Assembly (NCBI RefSeq): GCF_020564565.1
Contig: NZ_JAJCTD010000004.1
Location: 1 to 64,000, forward strand
Length of the DNA stretch: 64,000 nucleotides
Source: Rhodobacter sp. Har01
GTDB taxonomy: Bacteria; Pseudomonadota; Alphaproteobacteria; Rhodobacterales; Rhodobacteraceae
Direction of reading: 5' to 3'
Shown: positions 1 to 7,194 of the stretch, one piece after another
Position numbering within the stretch: the first letter of the stretch is position 1
Layout: every line of letters begins with the position of its first letter
Translations under genes and position numbers: made by a program
Notes under the pieces: model-generated
Told to the model about the DNA's origin: nothing
What the model saw: the letters and a program-made list of their open reading frames with translations, nothing else
Database searches by the model: none

Positions 1-262
1 ACAAGACAGTGAAGCTGACACCTAGATCATCGGAACCGAAATCCCTACTAGGCCGATATGCGCGTTAGACGCCGATGCGCCCAAACCGCCCGCATATCCC
101 TTCATTTCATAGCAATGTCAAAGAGCGTGGACACAAAACAAGCAGCACGCTGAAACTTCCAGCGTAACCACCGCCTTGCCTCCGGATCTTGTCTGCGAGG
201 GTCTTCGCCTTCGCTTCCGCAACGTTCGAAACCGCGTTTCCGCGCTGCCGTCCGCTTCGGTG
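1..262 (-). other. rRNA operon leader (16S gene lies off the left edge)
   Basis: Read on the minus strand, this stretch has the features I know from Rhodobacteraceae 16S leaders: a boxA-type antitermination sequence, then a conserved block whose core reads GAAGGGATATGCGGGCGG a little further downstream (about 73-94), with a complementary GCATATCGGCC arm closer to the edge. It lies downstream of a promoter at 269-297. No part of mature 16S is visible, so the gene should begin shortly to the left. The identification rests on recalled family sequence, not a search; the promoter and boxA are seen directly. Confidence 0.72.
116..127 (-). promoter_or_regulatory. boxA-type antitermination element
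   Basis: The minus strand reads CGCTCTTTGACA, one or two changes from the enterobacterial rrn boxA TGCTCTTTAACA. It sits about 140 nt downstream of the proposed rrn promoter, where the Nus-factor antitermination complex would load. This is a sequence-motif call. Confidence 0.65.
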
Positions 263-268
263 AGGGGC

Positions 269-297
269 TATTTACGTCTGCCTGCCGAAGCCCGCAA
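269..297 (-). promoter_or_regulatory. rRNA operon promoter
   Basis: On the minus strand, TTGCGG (292-297) and TAAATA (269-274) are separated by exactly 17 nt, a good housekeeping sigma spacing. The -10 is followed by a C-rich discriminator, as in alphaproteobacterial rrn promoters, and an A-rich stretch lies upstream of the -35 as a possible UP element. Transcription would start near 262 and run left. Confidence 0.7.
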
Positions 298-301
298 GAG
301 G

Positions 302-325
302 AAAATCGTTCCGTGTGACGATTTT
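302..325. terminator. Hairpin with T-rich arms upstream of the rrn promoter
   Basis: AAAATCGT (302-309) and ACGATTTT (318-325) form a perfect 8-bp stem with an 8-nt loop. On the plus strand the stem is followed by further T residues. It lies directly upstream of the rrn -35 box and could stop readthrough from the minus-strand genes behind it. The A/T-only outer pairs make it a weak terminator. Confidence 0.4.
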
Positions 326-359
326 TTGTCAGACCCCCCGTTTTCCAGCGGTTTCCAGC

Positions 360-387
360 CTCCGCTGCCCTGCTCAGGGCAACGGAG
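360..387 (-). terminator. Strong hairpin after the amidohydrolase gene
   Basis: On the minus strand a 12-bp stem (376-387 with 360-371, one G-U pair) closes a 4-nt loop just after the amidohydrolase stop codon. There is no U-tract, so it may act as a 3'-end stabiliser or a Rho-assisted stop rather than a classical intrinsic terminator. Nothing else is seen between 326 and 399. Confidence 0.35.
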
Positions 388-399
388 CCTGTGGAAAAG

Positions 400-2076
400 T
401 CAGGCGAATCCCGGCGCTTGGTGGGTGACCCGGCCGCCAGCGACAGTCAGGGCGATTCCCGTCGCCCCGATTCCCATCGGCGCAATCGACTCGAGGTCGC
501 CGTCGACCAGCACCAAGTCGGCGGCCAGCCCAGGTTTCAGCGTGCCGGTCAGGTGGTCCAGGTGCGCGGCCCAGGCCCCTCCGGCCGTATAGGCGTGCAG
601 CGTCTCCATCAACCCCACCCGTTCGTCCGGACAACCCGCGAAGGGCACCCGCGTCAGCGCGGCCTGGATGCCCCGCATCACGTTGACGTCCGTCACCGGC
701 CAGTCTGACGCATAGGCCAGCGGCGCGCCGGCGTCGGCCAGCGTCTTCCACAGATAGGCGTCCTTCCACCTGTCGCGATGAAACACCGTCTCCATCGTCG
801 ACATCGGGAATTCCATCGCGCCGGGCGGGTGCGGCGGCTGCACGCTGGCGGTGATGCCCAGCGCCCCCAGCCGCGGCACGTCGGCCCGGTCGATCAGTTC
901 GATATGCTCGATCCGGTGGCGGCTGTCGCGCGGCCCGTTGGCCCGGCGCGCGGCCTCGTAGCCGTCGATGGTCACACGAACCGCCCCGTCGCCGATGGCA
1001 TGGACGGCGATCTGCAACCCCCTCCGGTCGATCTCGATGCAGATCTCCTTGAACCGCTCGGGCGGAAACAGCGGCTCGCCCCGCTCGCTGGTCCCCGGAT
1101 AATCGTTCAGCATATAGGCCGTGCGGCTGTCCACCACCCCGTCCTGGAACATCTTGACGAAGCCCGAGCGCACCCAGTCGCCGGTGAACTCGGCCGCCAT
1201 GGCGCTGGCGCGCGACAGTTCCGACAGCGGCATCTGCGGCTTCATGTGGAAGGGCACCACGACACGCGCGGTCAGCCGGCCCTCTTCCTCCATCTCTTTC
1301 AGCAGCGCGCAGGTGTAACGGTTGCCGTCCATGTTCACCATGCTGGTGATGCCATGGCGCGCGCAATGCGCCAGCCCCGCCGCGATCTTGTCCTTGTCGG
1401 CCGCGCGCGTTGCAGCGTCGGGCCAGGGCTCCGGCTCGCCCCCGGTGGCGATGCCCAGCTGCAGATGCGCCTCGCCGCCCAGGGCGAGGACCGGCCCGAA
1501 GGCCTCGAACTCGCGCAATTCGCCGGTGGCTGTGCCGTCGTCGCCCATCACCACCACATGCCCCGGCGGCGTCTCTGCGCCATGCAGAATCCCCGCCGCT
1601 GCCAGCGCCGCCGTATTGGCCCAGACCGTGTGATGGTCAGGGGCCGTCATGGCAATCGGCCGGTCGGCAATCACCGCGTCCAGATCGTGCCGCGTCACCG
1701 GATGGTCCAGGATTTCATACGAAGCCCCCTGCGCCAGCAGGATCGGCCGGCCCGGGTTGGCCGCCGCATAGCCTGCAAAGGCCGCCTTCAAGGCCTCGAT
1801 CCCTTGCACTTCACCCAGTTGCAGTTGCGCCAGCTCCAGCCCGCCCAGCACAAGATGCAGATGGCTTTCCACGAACCCCGGCAGCAGCGTCCGCCCGCTG
1901 GCGTCGATCACCCTGCACCCCGGCCCCGCCAGCGCCGCCACCTCGGCCGCCGACCCCACCGCCAGAATGCGCCCGCCCGCCACCGCCACCGCCTCGGCCC
2001 TGGGCCGCTCGGGGTCCATGGTCAGAACCCTGGCATTGCTGATGATCAGAACCGGCCGCACGTCATCTTCCTGCAT
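400..2076 (-). CDS. Amidohydrolase family protein (Amidohydro_3/YtcJ type)
   Basis: A metal-dependent hydrolase of 558 residues, usual for the YtcJ/AepA-like branch of the amidohydrolase superfamily. An N-terminal beta-sandwich segment leads to the metal-binding HLH pair in VESHLHL (about residue 72-74). Later HAIGDG, HRIEHIEL and YASDWPV supply the remaining expected metal and catalytic positions. The substrate cannot be told from the sequence; the family hydrolyses C-N bonds in amides, cyclic imides or formamides. The ATG at 2076 was chosen because GGAG lies nine bases before it; a TTG five codons upstream is also in frame. It lies 57 nt downstream of the ureohydrolase gene on the same strand, so the two may be co-transcribed in nitrogen metabolism (inference). 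Confidence 0.85.
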   Translation of the reverse strand: MQEDDVRPVLIISNARVLTMDPERPRAEAVAVAGGRILAVGSAAEVAALAGPGCRVIDASGRTLLPGFVESHLHLVLGGLELAQLQLGEVQGIEALKAAFAGYAAANPGRPILLAQGASYEILDHPVTRHDLDAVIADRPIAMTAPDHHTVWANTAALAAAGILHGAETPPGHVVVMGDDGTATGELREFEAFGPVLALGGEAHLQLGIATGGEPEPWPDAATRAADKDKIAAGLAHCARHGITSMVNMDGNRYTCALLKEMEEEGRLTARVVVPFHMKPQMPLSELSRASAMAAEFTGDWVRSGFVKMFQDGVVDSRTAYMLNDYPGTSERGEPLFPPERFKEICIEIDRRGLQIAVHAIGDGAVRVTIDGYEAARRANGPRDSRHRIEHIELIDRADVPRLGALGITASVQPPHPPGAMEFPMSTMETVFHRDRWKDAYLWKTLADAGAPLAYASDWPVTDVNVMRGIQAALTRVPFAGCPDERVGLMETLHAYTAGGAWAAHLDHLTGTLKPGLAADLVLVDGDLESIAPMGIGATGIALTVAGGRVTHQAPGFA

Positions 2077-2106
2077 TTCATCTGTCTCCAAATATCCCGC
2101 GGGGGT

Positions 2107-2127
2107 CCGGGGGCGCGAAGCCCCCGG
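2107..2127. terminator. G/C palindrome between ureohydrolase and amidohydrolase genes
   Basis: CCGGGGGC and GCCCCCGG form a perfect 8-bp stem with a 5-nt loop in the short gap between two co-directional genes. No T-run follows on either strand. It may attenuate readthrough or be a repetitive extragenic palindrome; I find no second copy in this window. Confidence 0.35.
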
Positions 2128-2133
2128 CGACCC

Positions 2134-3111
2134 TCACCGCTGCGCGACCTGCTCGGCCATCACGCAAAGCATCTCGAACATCAGGCTGATGCCCAGCCAG
2201 GCCGTCCCGCCCGAAGGATCGAAGGGCGGCGAGACCTCGACCAGGTCCGCCCCGACCACGTCCAGCCCCCGCAACCCCCGCGCCACCTGCAACGCCTGCC
2301 AGGAGTTCGGCCCGCCCACCTCGGGCGTGCCCGTCCCCGGCGCAAAGGTCGGGTCGACGAAGTCGATGTCATAGGTCACGTAGACCGGCCCCAAGCCGAC
2401 GATCTCGCGCGCTTCCGCCATCACGTCCTCGGCCCCGCGGGCATGGAATTCCGCAATCGGAATGATCCGGATGCCGTTGGCGGCCGCGAAATCCCAGTCC
2501 TCGCGCCCGTAGGCCGTGCCGCGGATGCCGATCAGGCAGTAGCGCTTGGGGTCCACCAGTCCCTCTTCCACGGCGCGGCGGAAGGGCGTGCCGTGGTTGT
2601 ACCGCGAGGTGCCGAAATAGATGTCATTCAGGTCGGTGTGGCTGTCGAACTGGATCAGGCCCACCGGCCCCGGACTTGGCCGCGCCCTCGCCACCGCCCG
2701 CAGGATCGGCAGGCTGCACAGATGGTCCCCGCCCGCCGTCAGCGGCCGCACCCCGGCCGCCACCACGCGGGCATAAAACGCCTCCATCCGCGCCATCGAA
2801 TCCATCAGATCGGCCGGGTTCGGCGCCACGTCGCCCAGGTCGGCACAGCGCGCCAGATCGAACGGCGCCACCCAGGTCGCCCCGTTCACCGCCCGGATCA
2901 TCGTCGACAGATCGCGCAACTGCCGGGGTCCGTGCCGCGGCCCCGGCCGGTTGGTCGTGCCGCCGTCCCAAGGCGCGCCGATCAGGCCGATCTGCACCTC
3001 GGCAAAACGCGGATGATCGAAGGTCACATGCGGCAGCCGCATGAACGTCGGCACCCCCGCGAATCGTGGCAGGTCAAAGCCCGAAACCGGCCTGAAGAAC
3101 GCTTCCGACAT
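2134..3111 (-). CDS. speB: Agmatinase/ureohydrolase family protein
   Basis: A ureohydrolase of 325 residues that splits urea from a guanidino compound, most simply agmatine to putrescine. Mn-binding motifs are intact: GGDH (about residue 147), FDSHTD (about 173-178) and YDIDFVDP followed by APGTGTPE (about 240-257). The second motif has Ser where FDAHxD is usual; the Asp and His ligands are kept. A perfect AGGAGG lies just before the ATG. Guanidinobutyrase and guanidinopropionase share this fold, so the exact substrate is open and the symbol is a family-level assignment. The gene heads a possible two-gene unit with the downstream amidohydrolase and is divergent from the bactofilin gene. Confidence 0.85.
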   Translation of the reverse strand: MSEAFFRPVSGFDLPRFAGVPTFMRLPHVTFDHPRFAEVQIGLIGAPWDGGTTNRPGPRHGPRQLRDLSTMIRAVNGATWVAPFDLARCADLGDVAPNPADLMDSMARMEAFYARVVAAGVRPLTAGGDHLCSLPILRAVARARPSPGPVGLIQFDSHTDLNDIYFGTSRYNHGTPFRRAVEEGLVDPKRYCLIGIRGTAYGREDWDFAAANGIRIIPIAEFHARGAEDVMAEAREIVGLGPVYVTYDIDFVDPTFAPGTGTPEVGGPNSWQALQVARGLRGLDVVGADLVEVSPPFDPSGGTAWLGISLMFEMLCVMAEQVAQR

Positions 3112-3296
3112 CCGGGCCTCCTGTCCAACGGCGCGATTCGAGCGTCATAGAACCACCCCGTCCACGGCCTGTCAGGCCCGCCTGCGACATCGCAGAGCGG
3201 GTTTTCCGCCGGCAGGGCCTCCGGACACTCGCCTCCCCCTTGACCGCCGCCCGCCGATTTCACCTTATCAGGGCAAGCCAGACAGGGATTGCCCAG

Positions 3297-3677
3297 ATGT
3301 TCTCCAAGACCGCCGATCCGACCGCTGCGCCGCCGCCGTCGCCGCGCCCCACGTCCGGAACGAACGCCAGCCGATCCGTCCTTGGCACCGACCTGCGGAT
3401 CACCGGCGAGATCAGCGCAGCCGGCACCATCGAGATCTTTGGCGAGATCGACGGCAACCTGACCGCCGACACGCTGATGGTGGGCCAGGAGGGGCGAATC
3501 TCCGGCTCGGTCACCGCGCAGGCAGTCGAGGTCAAGGGCCGGCTCGACGGCAAGGTCGACAGCGGCAGCTTCACCATGCGCTCGACCGCCCAGGTGGCGG
3601 CGGATGTGGTCTACACCACGCTGGTCATCGAAAGCGGCGCCCATATCGAGGGCCGGTTCTCGCGTCCCAAGGTCTGA
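3297..3677 (+). CDS. Bactofilin (polymer-forming cytoskeletal protein)
   Basis: A small bactofilin of 126 residues. After a Pro/Ser-rich flexible N-terminus of about 25 residues comes the beta-helical core, visible as regular short repeats such as ITGEISAAGTIEIFGEIDG and LTADTLMVGQEGRISGSV. The C-terminal tail is short. Bactofilins polymerise without nucleotide and act as membrane-associated scaffolds in morphogenesis and cell-wall placement. The ATG at 3297 was chosen because the core and tail lengths then match the family; a longer in-frame extension from 3240 has no family support. It is divergent from the ureohydrolase gene and convergent with the thioesterase gene 10 nt downstream. Confidence 0.85.
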   Translation: MFSKTADPTAAPPPSPRPTSGTNASRSVLGTDLRITGEISAAGTIEIFGEIDGNLTADTLMVGQEGRISGSVTAQAVEVKGRLDGKVDSGSFTMRSTAQVAADVVYTTLVIESGAHIEGRFSRPKV

Positions 3678-3687
3678 TGGCCCGGCA

Positions 3688-4113
3688 TCAGCCGCGGGTC
3701 GGCGGAATCGAATAGGTCAGGCTGGCCCGCGCGACGGGTTCGGCGTGGCCCTCGCTGACGATCATCGCGTCGCCCACCGCAAGCGCGCGGCCCAGCTTCA
3801 GCAGCCGCGCTTCGGCCATCAGGTCATAGCCCGCAGACGGCTTGCGCATGAAGTCGATGGCGCAGTTCGTGGTCACCGCCAGCGCCACCGGGCCGATGCG
3901 GCTGAGAATCGCCAGGTACATCGCCACATCGGCCAGCGCGAACATCGACGGGCCGCTGACCGTGCCGCCCGGGCGCAGGTGCCGCTCGGCCACCTTCAGG
4001 CGCACGCGCACCCCCTGCTGATCGGCCCGTTCCACCGCGAAATCTGCCGCCACTTGCCCGAAATCGCGCTTGAGGAACACCTCCAGCGCGCGCGCATCCA
4101 TCCTCAGTTCCAC
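3688..4113 (-). CDS. PaaI-type hotdog thioesterase
   Basis: A single hotdog-fold protein of about 141 residues, the normal size for PaaI-family acyl-CoA thioesterases. The segment around HLRPGGTVSGPSMFALADVA corresponds to the family's conserved loop and central helix, and TTNCAIDFMRKP matches the strand that follows. It probably hydrolyses an acyl- or aryl-CoA in the cytosol. The start is uncertain: GTG at 4113 has GGGGAAG upstream, but TTG at 4116 and ATG at 4101 are also in frame. It is divergent, across about 60 nt, from an enoyl-CoA hydratase gene, which fits a role in CoA-ester metabolism (inference). Confidence 0.75.
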   Translation of the reverse strand: MELRMDARALEVFLKRDFGQVAADFAVERADQQGVRVRLKVAERHLRPGGTVSGPSMFALADVAMYLAILSRIGPVALAVTTNCAIDFMRKPSAGYDLMAEARLLKLGRALAVGDAMIVSEGHAEPVARASLTYSIPPTRG

Positions 4114-4174
4114 CAAGGCGCTTCCCCTTGCCGCGTCCCGCCCCTACCCTGCCGCGAAGCCAAGGGGGGACGCA

Positions 4175-4966
4175 ATGACCGAGCCGCTGATCCTGCGCAC
4201 CGACGATGCGGGTGTCGCCACGCTGACGCTGAACGCGCCGGCAAGCCTGAACGCGCTGTCCGATGCCATGCTTGCCGCGCTGGCCGATGCCTTCACGGAG
4301 CTGGCGCGCGACGCCGCCACCCGCGTGGTCATCCTGAGGGGGGCGGGGCGGGCGTTCTGCGCCGGCCATCACCTGAAAGAAATGCAGGCTGCCCGCGCTG
4401 CCGCCGACAAGGGCGCGGCCTATTTCGCCGACCTCTTTGCCCGCTGCGCCGCGGTGATGCAGGCCATCCCGGCCCTGCCGCAACCGGTCATCGCGCAGGT
4501 CCACGGGCTGGCCGCTGCCGCCGGATGCCAGCTTGCCGCCTCCTGCGATCTGGTCACCGCCGCCTCGGATGCACGATTCGGGGTGAACGGGATCAACATC
4601 GGCCTGTTCTGCTCGACACCGATGGTCGCGCTCACCCGCAAGGTGGCCTCCGGCGTGGCCTTCGAGATGCTGACGACGGGCGAATTCCTCCCGGCCGGGC
4701 GCGCGCGCGAGGTGGGCCTGGTGAACCGCGTCGCCCCGCCGGATGAGTTGGACCAGGTCACCCAGGAGCTTGCCCGCACCCTGGCGGCCAAGCTGACCGC
4801 CGCCGTCCGGATCGGCAAGCGGGCCTTCTACGACCAGCTTGGCCTGCCGCTTGACCTGGCCTATGCCCGCGCCGGCGCTGCGATCGTCGAGAACATTCTC
4901 TGGCGCGACACCGAAGAAGGCATTGCGGCCTTTCTGGAGAAGCGCGCGCCGGACTGGCACACGTAG
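4175..4966 (+). CDS. Enoyl-CoA hydratase/isomerase family protein
   Basis: A crotonase-fold protein of 263 residues. The oxyanion-hole segments are visible as AFCAGHHLKEM (about residue 66-76) and AAAGCQLAASCDL (about 113-125), and the C-terminal trimerisation helices end in FLEKRAPDWHT. It likely hydrates or isomerises enoyl-CoA thioesters, or belongs to a related crotonase subfamily; the general acid/base position usual for true hydratases is not obvious, so the exact reaction is unsure. ATG 4175 follows GGGGGGA. A decayed copy of its last 54 codons is found 0.9 kb downstream at 5849-6010. Confidence 0.85.
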   Translation: MTEPLILRTDDAGVATLTLNAPASLNALSDAMLAALADAFTELARDAATRVVILRGAGRAFCAGHHLKEMQAARAAADKGAAYFADLFARCAAVMQAIPALPQPVIAQVHGLAAAAGCQLAASCDLVTAASDARFGVNGINIGLFCSTPMVALTRKVASGVAFEMLTTGEFLPAGRAREVGLVNRVAPPDELDQVTQELARTLAAKLTAAVRIGKRAFYDQLGLPLDLAYARAGAAIVENILWRDTEEGIAAFLEKRAPDWHT

Positions 4967-5003
4967 TGCGGCAAGGGGGCTGCACCGACCCCGGGGTCAC
5001 AGG

Positions 5004-5026
5004 GGCCGGGCAAACCTTGCCCGGCC
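5004..5026. terminator. Hairpin between converging genes
   Basis: GGCCGGGCAA (5004-5013) pairs perfectly with TTGCCCGGCC (5017-5026) around a 3-nt loop. It sits between the plus-strand enoyl-CoA hydratase gene and the minus-strand small membrane protein gene, a typical place for a two-way terminator. No long T-run follows on either side. Confidence 0.45.
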
Positions 5027-5040
5027 ATCATCGTCACATG

Positions 5041-5205
5041 TCACTCGGCCGGCACCGCAGCCGCCGCCGCCAGCTTCTCGCGCTCGCGCCGCGCGCGGGA
5101 GTCGCGCAGCAGGCGCTCGGTCTGCCGCATGTTCACATAGGCGAAGGCCATGACGAACCCGAGCGTTCCGAGGGCCAGGATCATCTTCAGAGTGATTACA
5201 GACAT
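5041..5205 (-). CDS. Small single-span membrane protein, 54 residues
   Basis: A short gene with a strong ribosome binding site (AAGGGAG six bases before the ATG). The N-terminal half holds one hydrophobic segment (about residues 9-24: ILALGTLGFVMAFAYV). A charged Arg/Glu-rich stretch (RRERE) and a short Ala-rich tail follow, suggesting an N-in anchor with a cytosolic basic helix. I do not recognise the family. Similar tiny membrane proteins are common in alphaproteobacteria and usually unannotated. Its codon use looks like that of the neighbours and the start is unambiguous, so I regard it as a real gene. Confidence 0.65.
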   Translation of the reverse strand: MSVITLKMILALGTLGFVMAFAYVNMRQTERLLRDSRARREREKLAAAAAVPAE

Positions 5206-5379
5206 CAGTCAGCTCCCTTGGAGGAATGGTTGATCGTGCAAGGTTTACGCGGGCATTGAAAAAACGGATCATCTGCGATTCAAGATTTTTGCAGGCCAGC
5301 ACCTGACCCCGCCGGCCACTCTGGCCGGACCGAGCCAACGCTTTGAAGCGACTTCAAGAAGCGACAGAAACGACAGGCG

Positions 5380-5628
5380 TCAGTTGACCACCAGGATGAC
5401 CAGCAGCAGGAATGCCAGCATCCCGACCACCCCCGCCTGCGCAAAGACCAGGCTGAGGAGGAACAGAGCAGCCAGCGTCGCCAGCACCACCCCTGCCTGC
5501 TCGCGCGGGGCAAGCGCCGCAATCCACGCCTCGACCTCTTCCGCCTTGTGGCGGCGCGTTATGCCGGCGATCAGTGCACTGGCCACGCGCCGTGCGCTGC
5601 GTCCCATGGCATTCAGCGGGCTGCCCAT
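5380..5628 (-). CDS. Small membrane protein, 82 residues
   Basis: The start codon at 5628 is preceded by GGAGCAAGG. The first 45 residues are amphipathic and basic (GRSARRVASALIAGITRRHK), then an acidic patch (AEEVEAW), then a long hydrophobic C-terminus (about residues 46-82) that can form two membrane segments and ends in Val-Asn. No known domain is recognised. It is transcribed in the same direction as the 54-residue protein 174 nt downstream, and the two may form a small-protein pair. Nothing recognisable lies in the gap 5206-5379 except a short GCCGGCCA-type palindrome. Confidence 0.6.
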   Translation of the reverse strand: MGSPLNAMGRSARRVASALIAGITRRHKAEEVEAWIAALAPREQAGVVLATLAALFLLSLVFAQAGVVGMLAFLLLVILVVN

Positions 5629-5651
5629 CCTTGCTCCTCGTGTCGGCCTGT

Positions 5652-5848
5652 TTACAGCCGGTAGATATTGCAGAACTTCGCGTCGAGATAGTCAAGCAGC
5701 GGTTCGGCCGTCGGTTCGAACCCGCAGGCCAGCGCGATAAGCCCGCGCCGGGTCATCTGCGCCGTCCCGCTGCACTGTCTTGCGCAGACACATGGTCGCG
5801 GGCGAGGGGCCACCGCCGGCCGTCCGATCGTCCATGTCCGGCAGGTCC
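5652..5848 (-). pseudogene. Remnant of the 3' end of an M32 carboxypeptidase gene
   Basis: The minus strand ends in ACGFEPTAEPLLDYLDAKF, closely matching ACGFEPSPGPLLEYLEAKF at the end of the intact M32 gene at 7191-8669, and closes with its own TAA. About 33 codons stay in frame; further into the gene a one-base deletion shifts the frame, although DNA similarity continues (the shared cggcgagggg and cggcaggtc blocks). The similarity stops near 5848, where the sequence becomes a plus-strand enoyl-CoA hydratase fragment. No start or catalytic domain is present, so this is a fossil. Confidence 0.8.
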
Positions 5849-6010
5849 GCCGGCCACATCGGCAAGCGCGCTTTCCGTGACCAGCCAGGCGAAAAGCCTG
5901 ACCAGTCCTATTCCCGGGCCAGGCGGGTGATGCAGGAGAACATGCTCTGGGACGACACCACCGAAGGCGCCGTGGCCTTGCTCGAAAAGCGCAAGCCCGA
6001 CCGGGCCTAG
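5849..6010 (+). pseudogene. Remnant of the 3' end of an enoyl-CoA hydratase gene
   Basis: The plus strand reads HIGKRAFRDQ, then ENMLWDDTTEGAVALLEKR and a stop. This matches RIGKRAFYDQ and ENILWRDTEEGIAAFLEKR at the C-terminus of the intact enoyl-CoA hydratase encoded at 4175-4966. Only the last 54 or so codons remain and no N-terminal half is present. The fragment abuts the M32 remnant at about 5848, and its stop overlaps the stop of the MFS gene on the other strand. Confidence 0.8.
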
Positions 6011-7194
6011 CGGCGCGCCAGCAGCCAGACTGCCAGCGCCAGCCCGGCCAGGGCCATCGCCAGGCAGGCAGCATAGACCAGCCCCGGCCCGCCCGCGGTC
6101 AACAGCGCCGCGCCAACCGAGGGCGCCGCCGCCGCCGCCAGGATCGGCGCCACCGCCACCGCGCCGGATACCGCGCCAAAGCCGGTCCGCCCCAGCACTT
6201 CGGCAATCAGCACCGGCCGCAGGATCGAGACCAGCCCGATCCCCGCCCCCTGCACCACGGCAAAGGCAAAGATCAGCGGCATCGCCAGCCCGGCCAGCCA
6301 CAGCAGCGCCCCCGCCACGACGATTGCCGCCAGCGAGGCGCGCGTCGCCTGCGCGGTGCTGACCCGCGGGCCGGCCAGCAGCAGCGCCAGCCGCCCCGCC
6401 ACCTGCGCCGGGCCGATGCAGGCCGCGGCCAAAGCGGCCAGCCCCGCCCCCGCGCCGCGGTCGACAAACAGCGGCAGGACATAGGTGATCAGCACGCCAT
6501 GGTTCAGGTAGATCAGCCCGAAGGCCGCCGCGATCATCCAGAACTCGGGCCGCCGCATCGCCGCCCGCGCCGCCCCCGGCGGGTCGGGCGGCAGGCCCAA
6601 CCCGGCAGCGCGCGCCTTGCCGCGCAACCGGCGGACCGCCAGTGCGTTCACCGGTACAACGCCGACCAGGATGATCGCGGCAAAGACCACCAGCGCCCCC
6701 TTCCCGCCCAGCGCCTGCCCCAGGGCATGGCCCAGCGGAAAGGCCAGCGTCCCGGCGAACCCCGCCACCAGCGTGACGCGGGTGATCGCCGCCCGCGCGC
6801 CGGTGCCCAGCCGCCGGGTCAGGAAGGCAAAGCAGGTCTCGTAGAGGCACCCCGCCTGCCCCAGACCGATCACCGCCCAGGCCGCTAGCCACCCCAGCGG
6901 CCCGCCCGCCATCCCCAGCGCCGCCACGCCCGCCGCTGTGACGGCCGCGGACCAGACCAGTACCTCGCCGCCCAGGCCCCGGTCGACGAGCCGCCCGGAC
7001 AGGGGCGTCAGCGCCGCCATCACCACGAAGGCCAGCGTCGGCCCCGCCGCCAGTTGCGCCTTGGTCCAGCCGGTCTCGGCCTCAAGCGCCGGCAGCAGCG
7101 CAGGGAAGGCATAGTAGCTGCCGGCGTAGACCAGCGTCTGGCCCAACGCCAGCAGCCAGACCGCCGCCGCATCGTCGCTGGCTGACGCCGTCAC
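6007..7194 (-). CDS. MFS transporter
   Basis: A 395-residue integral membrane protein with about twelve hydrophobic spans and the MFS loop between spans 2 and 3 (TPLSGRLVDRG near residue 60). It most resembles small major-facilitator carriers (organic acid or drug type); the substrate cannot be read from the sequence. The start is a GTG at 7194 whose last bases overlap the stop of the M32 carboxypeptidase gene (GTGA), so the two are translationally coupled. That coupling suggests import of a peptide or amino-acid product linked to the peptidase (inference). The 3' end overlaps the stop of the enoyl-CoA hydratase remnant. Confidence 0.8.
   Translation of the reverse strand: MTASASDDAAAVWLLALGQTLVYAGSYYAFPALLPALEAETGWTKAQLAAGPTLAFVVMAALTPLSGRLVDRGLGGEVLVWSAAVTAAGVAALGMAGGPLGWLAAWAVIGLGQAGCLYETCFAFLTRRLGTGARAAITRVTLVAGFAGTLAFPLGHALGQALGGKGALVVFAAIILVGVVPVNALAVRRLRGKARAAGLGLPPDPPGAARAAMRRPEFWMIAAAFGLIYLNHGVLITYVLPLFVDRGAGAGLAALAAACIGPAQVAGRLALLLAGPRVSTAQATRASLAAIVVAGALLWLAGLAMPLIFAFAVVQGAGIGLVSILRPVLIAEVLGRTGFGAVSGAVAVAPILAAAAAPSVGAALLTAGGPGLVYAACLAMALAGLALAVWLLARR

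Noticed and set aside
176..592. 138-codon open frame on the plus strand at the left edge
   Set aside because: It covers the rrn promoter and leader and the end of the amidohydrolase gene in antisense, with no start signal or family.
778..3150. A very long open frame (790 codons) on the plus strand
   Set aside because: It runs antisense to the amidohydrolase and ureohydrolase genes, which have clear motifs. Its product is Arg/His/Pro-rich, the usual shadow in GC-rich coding sequence.
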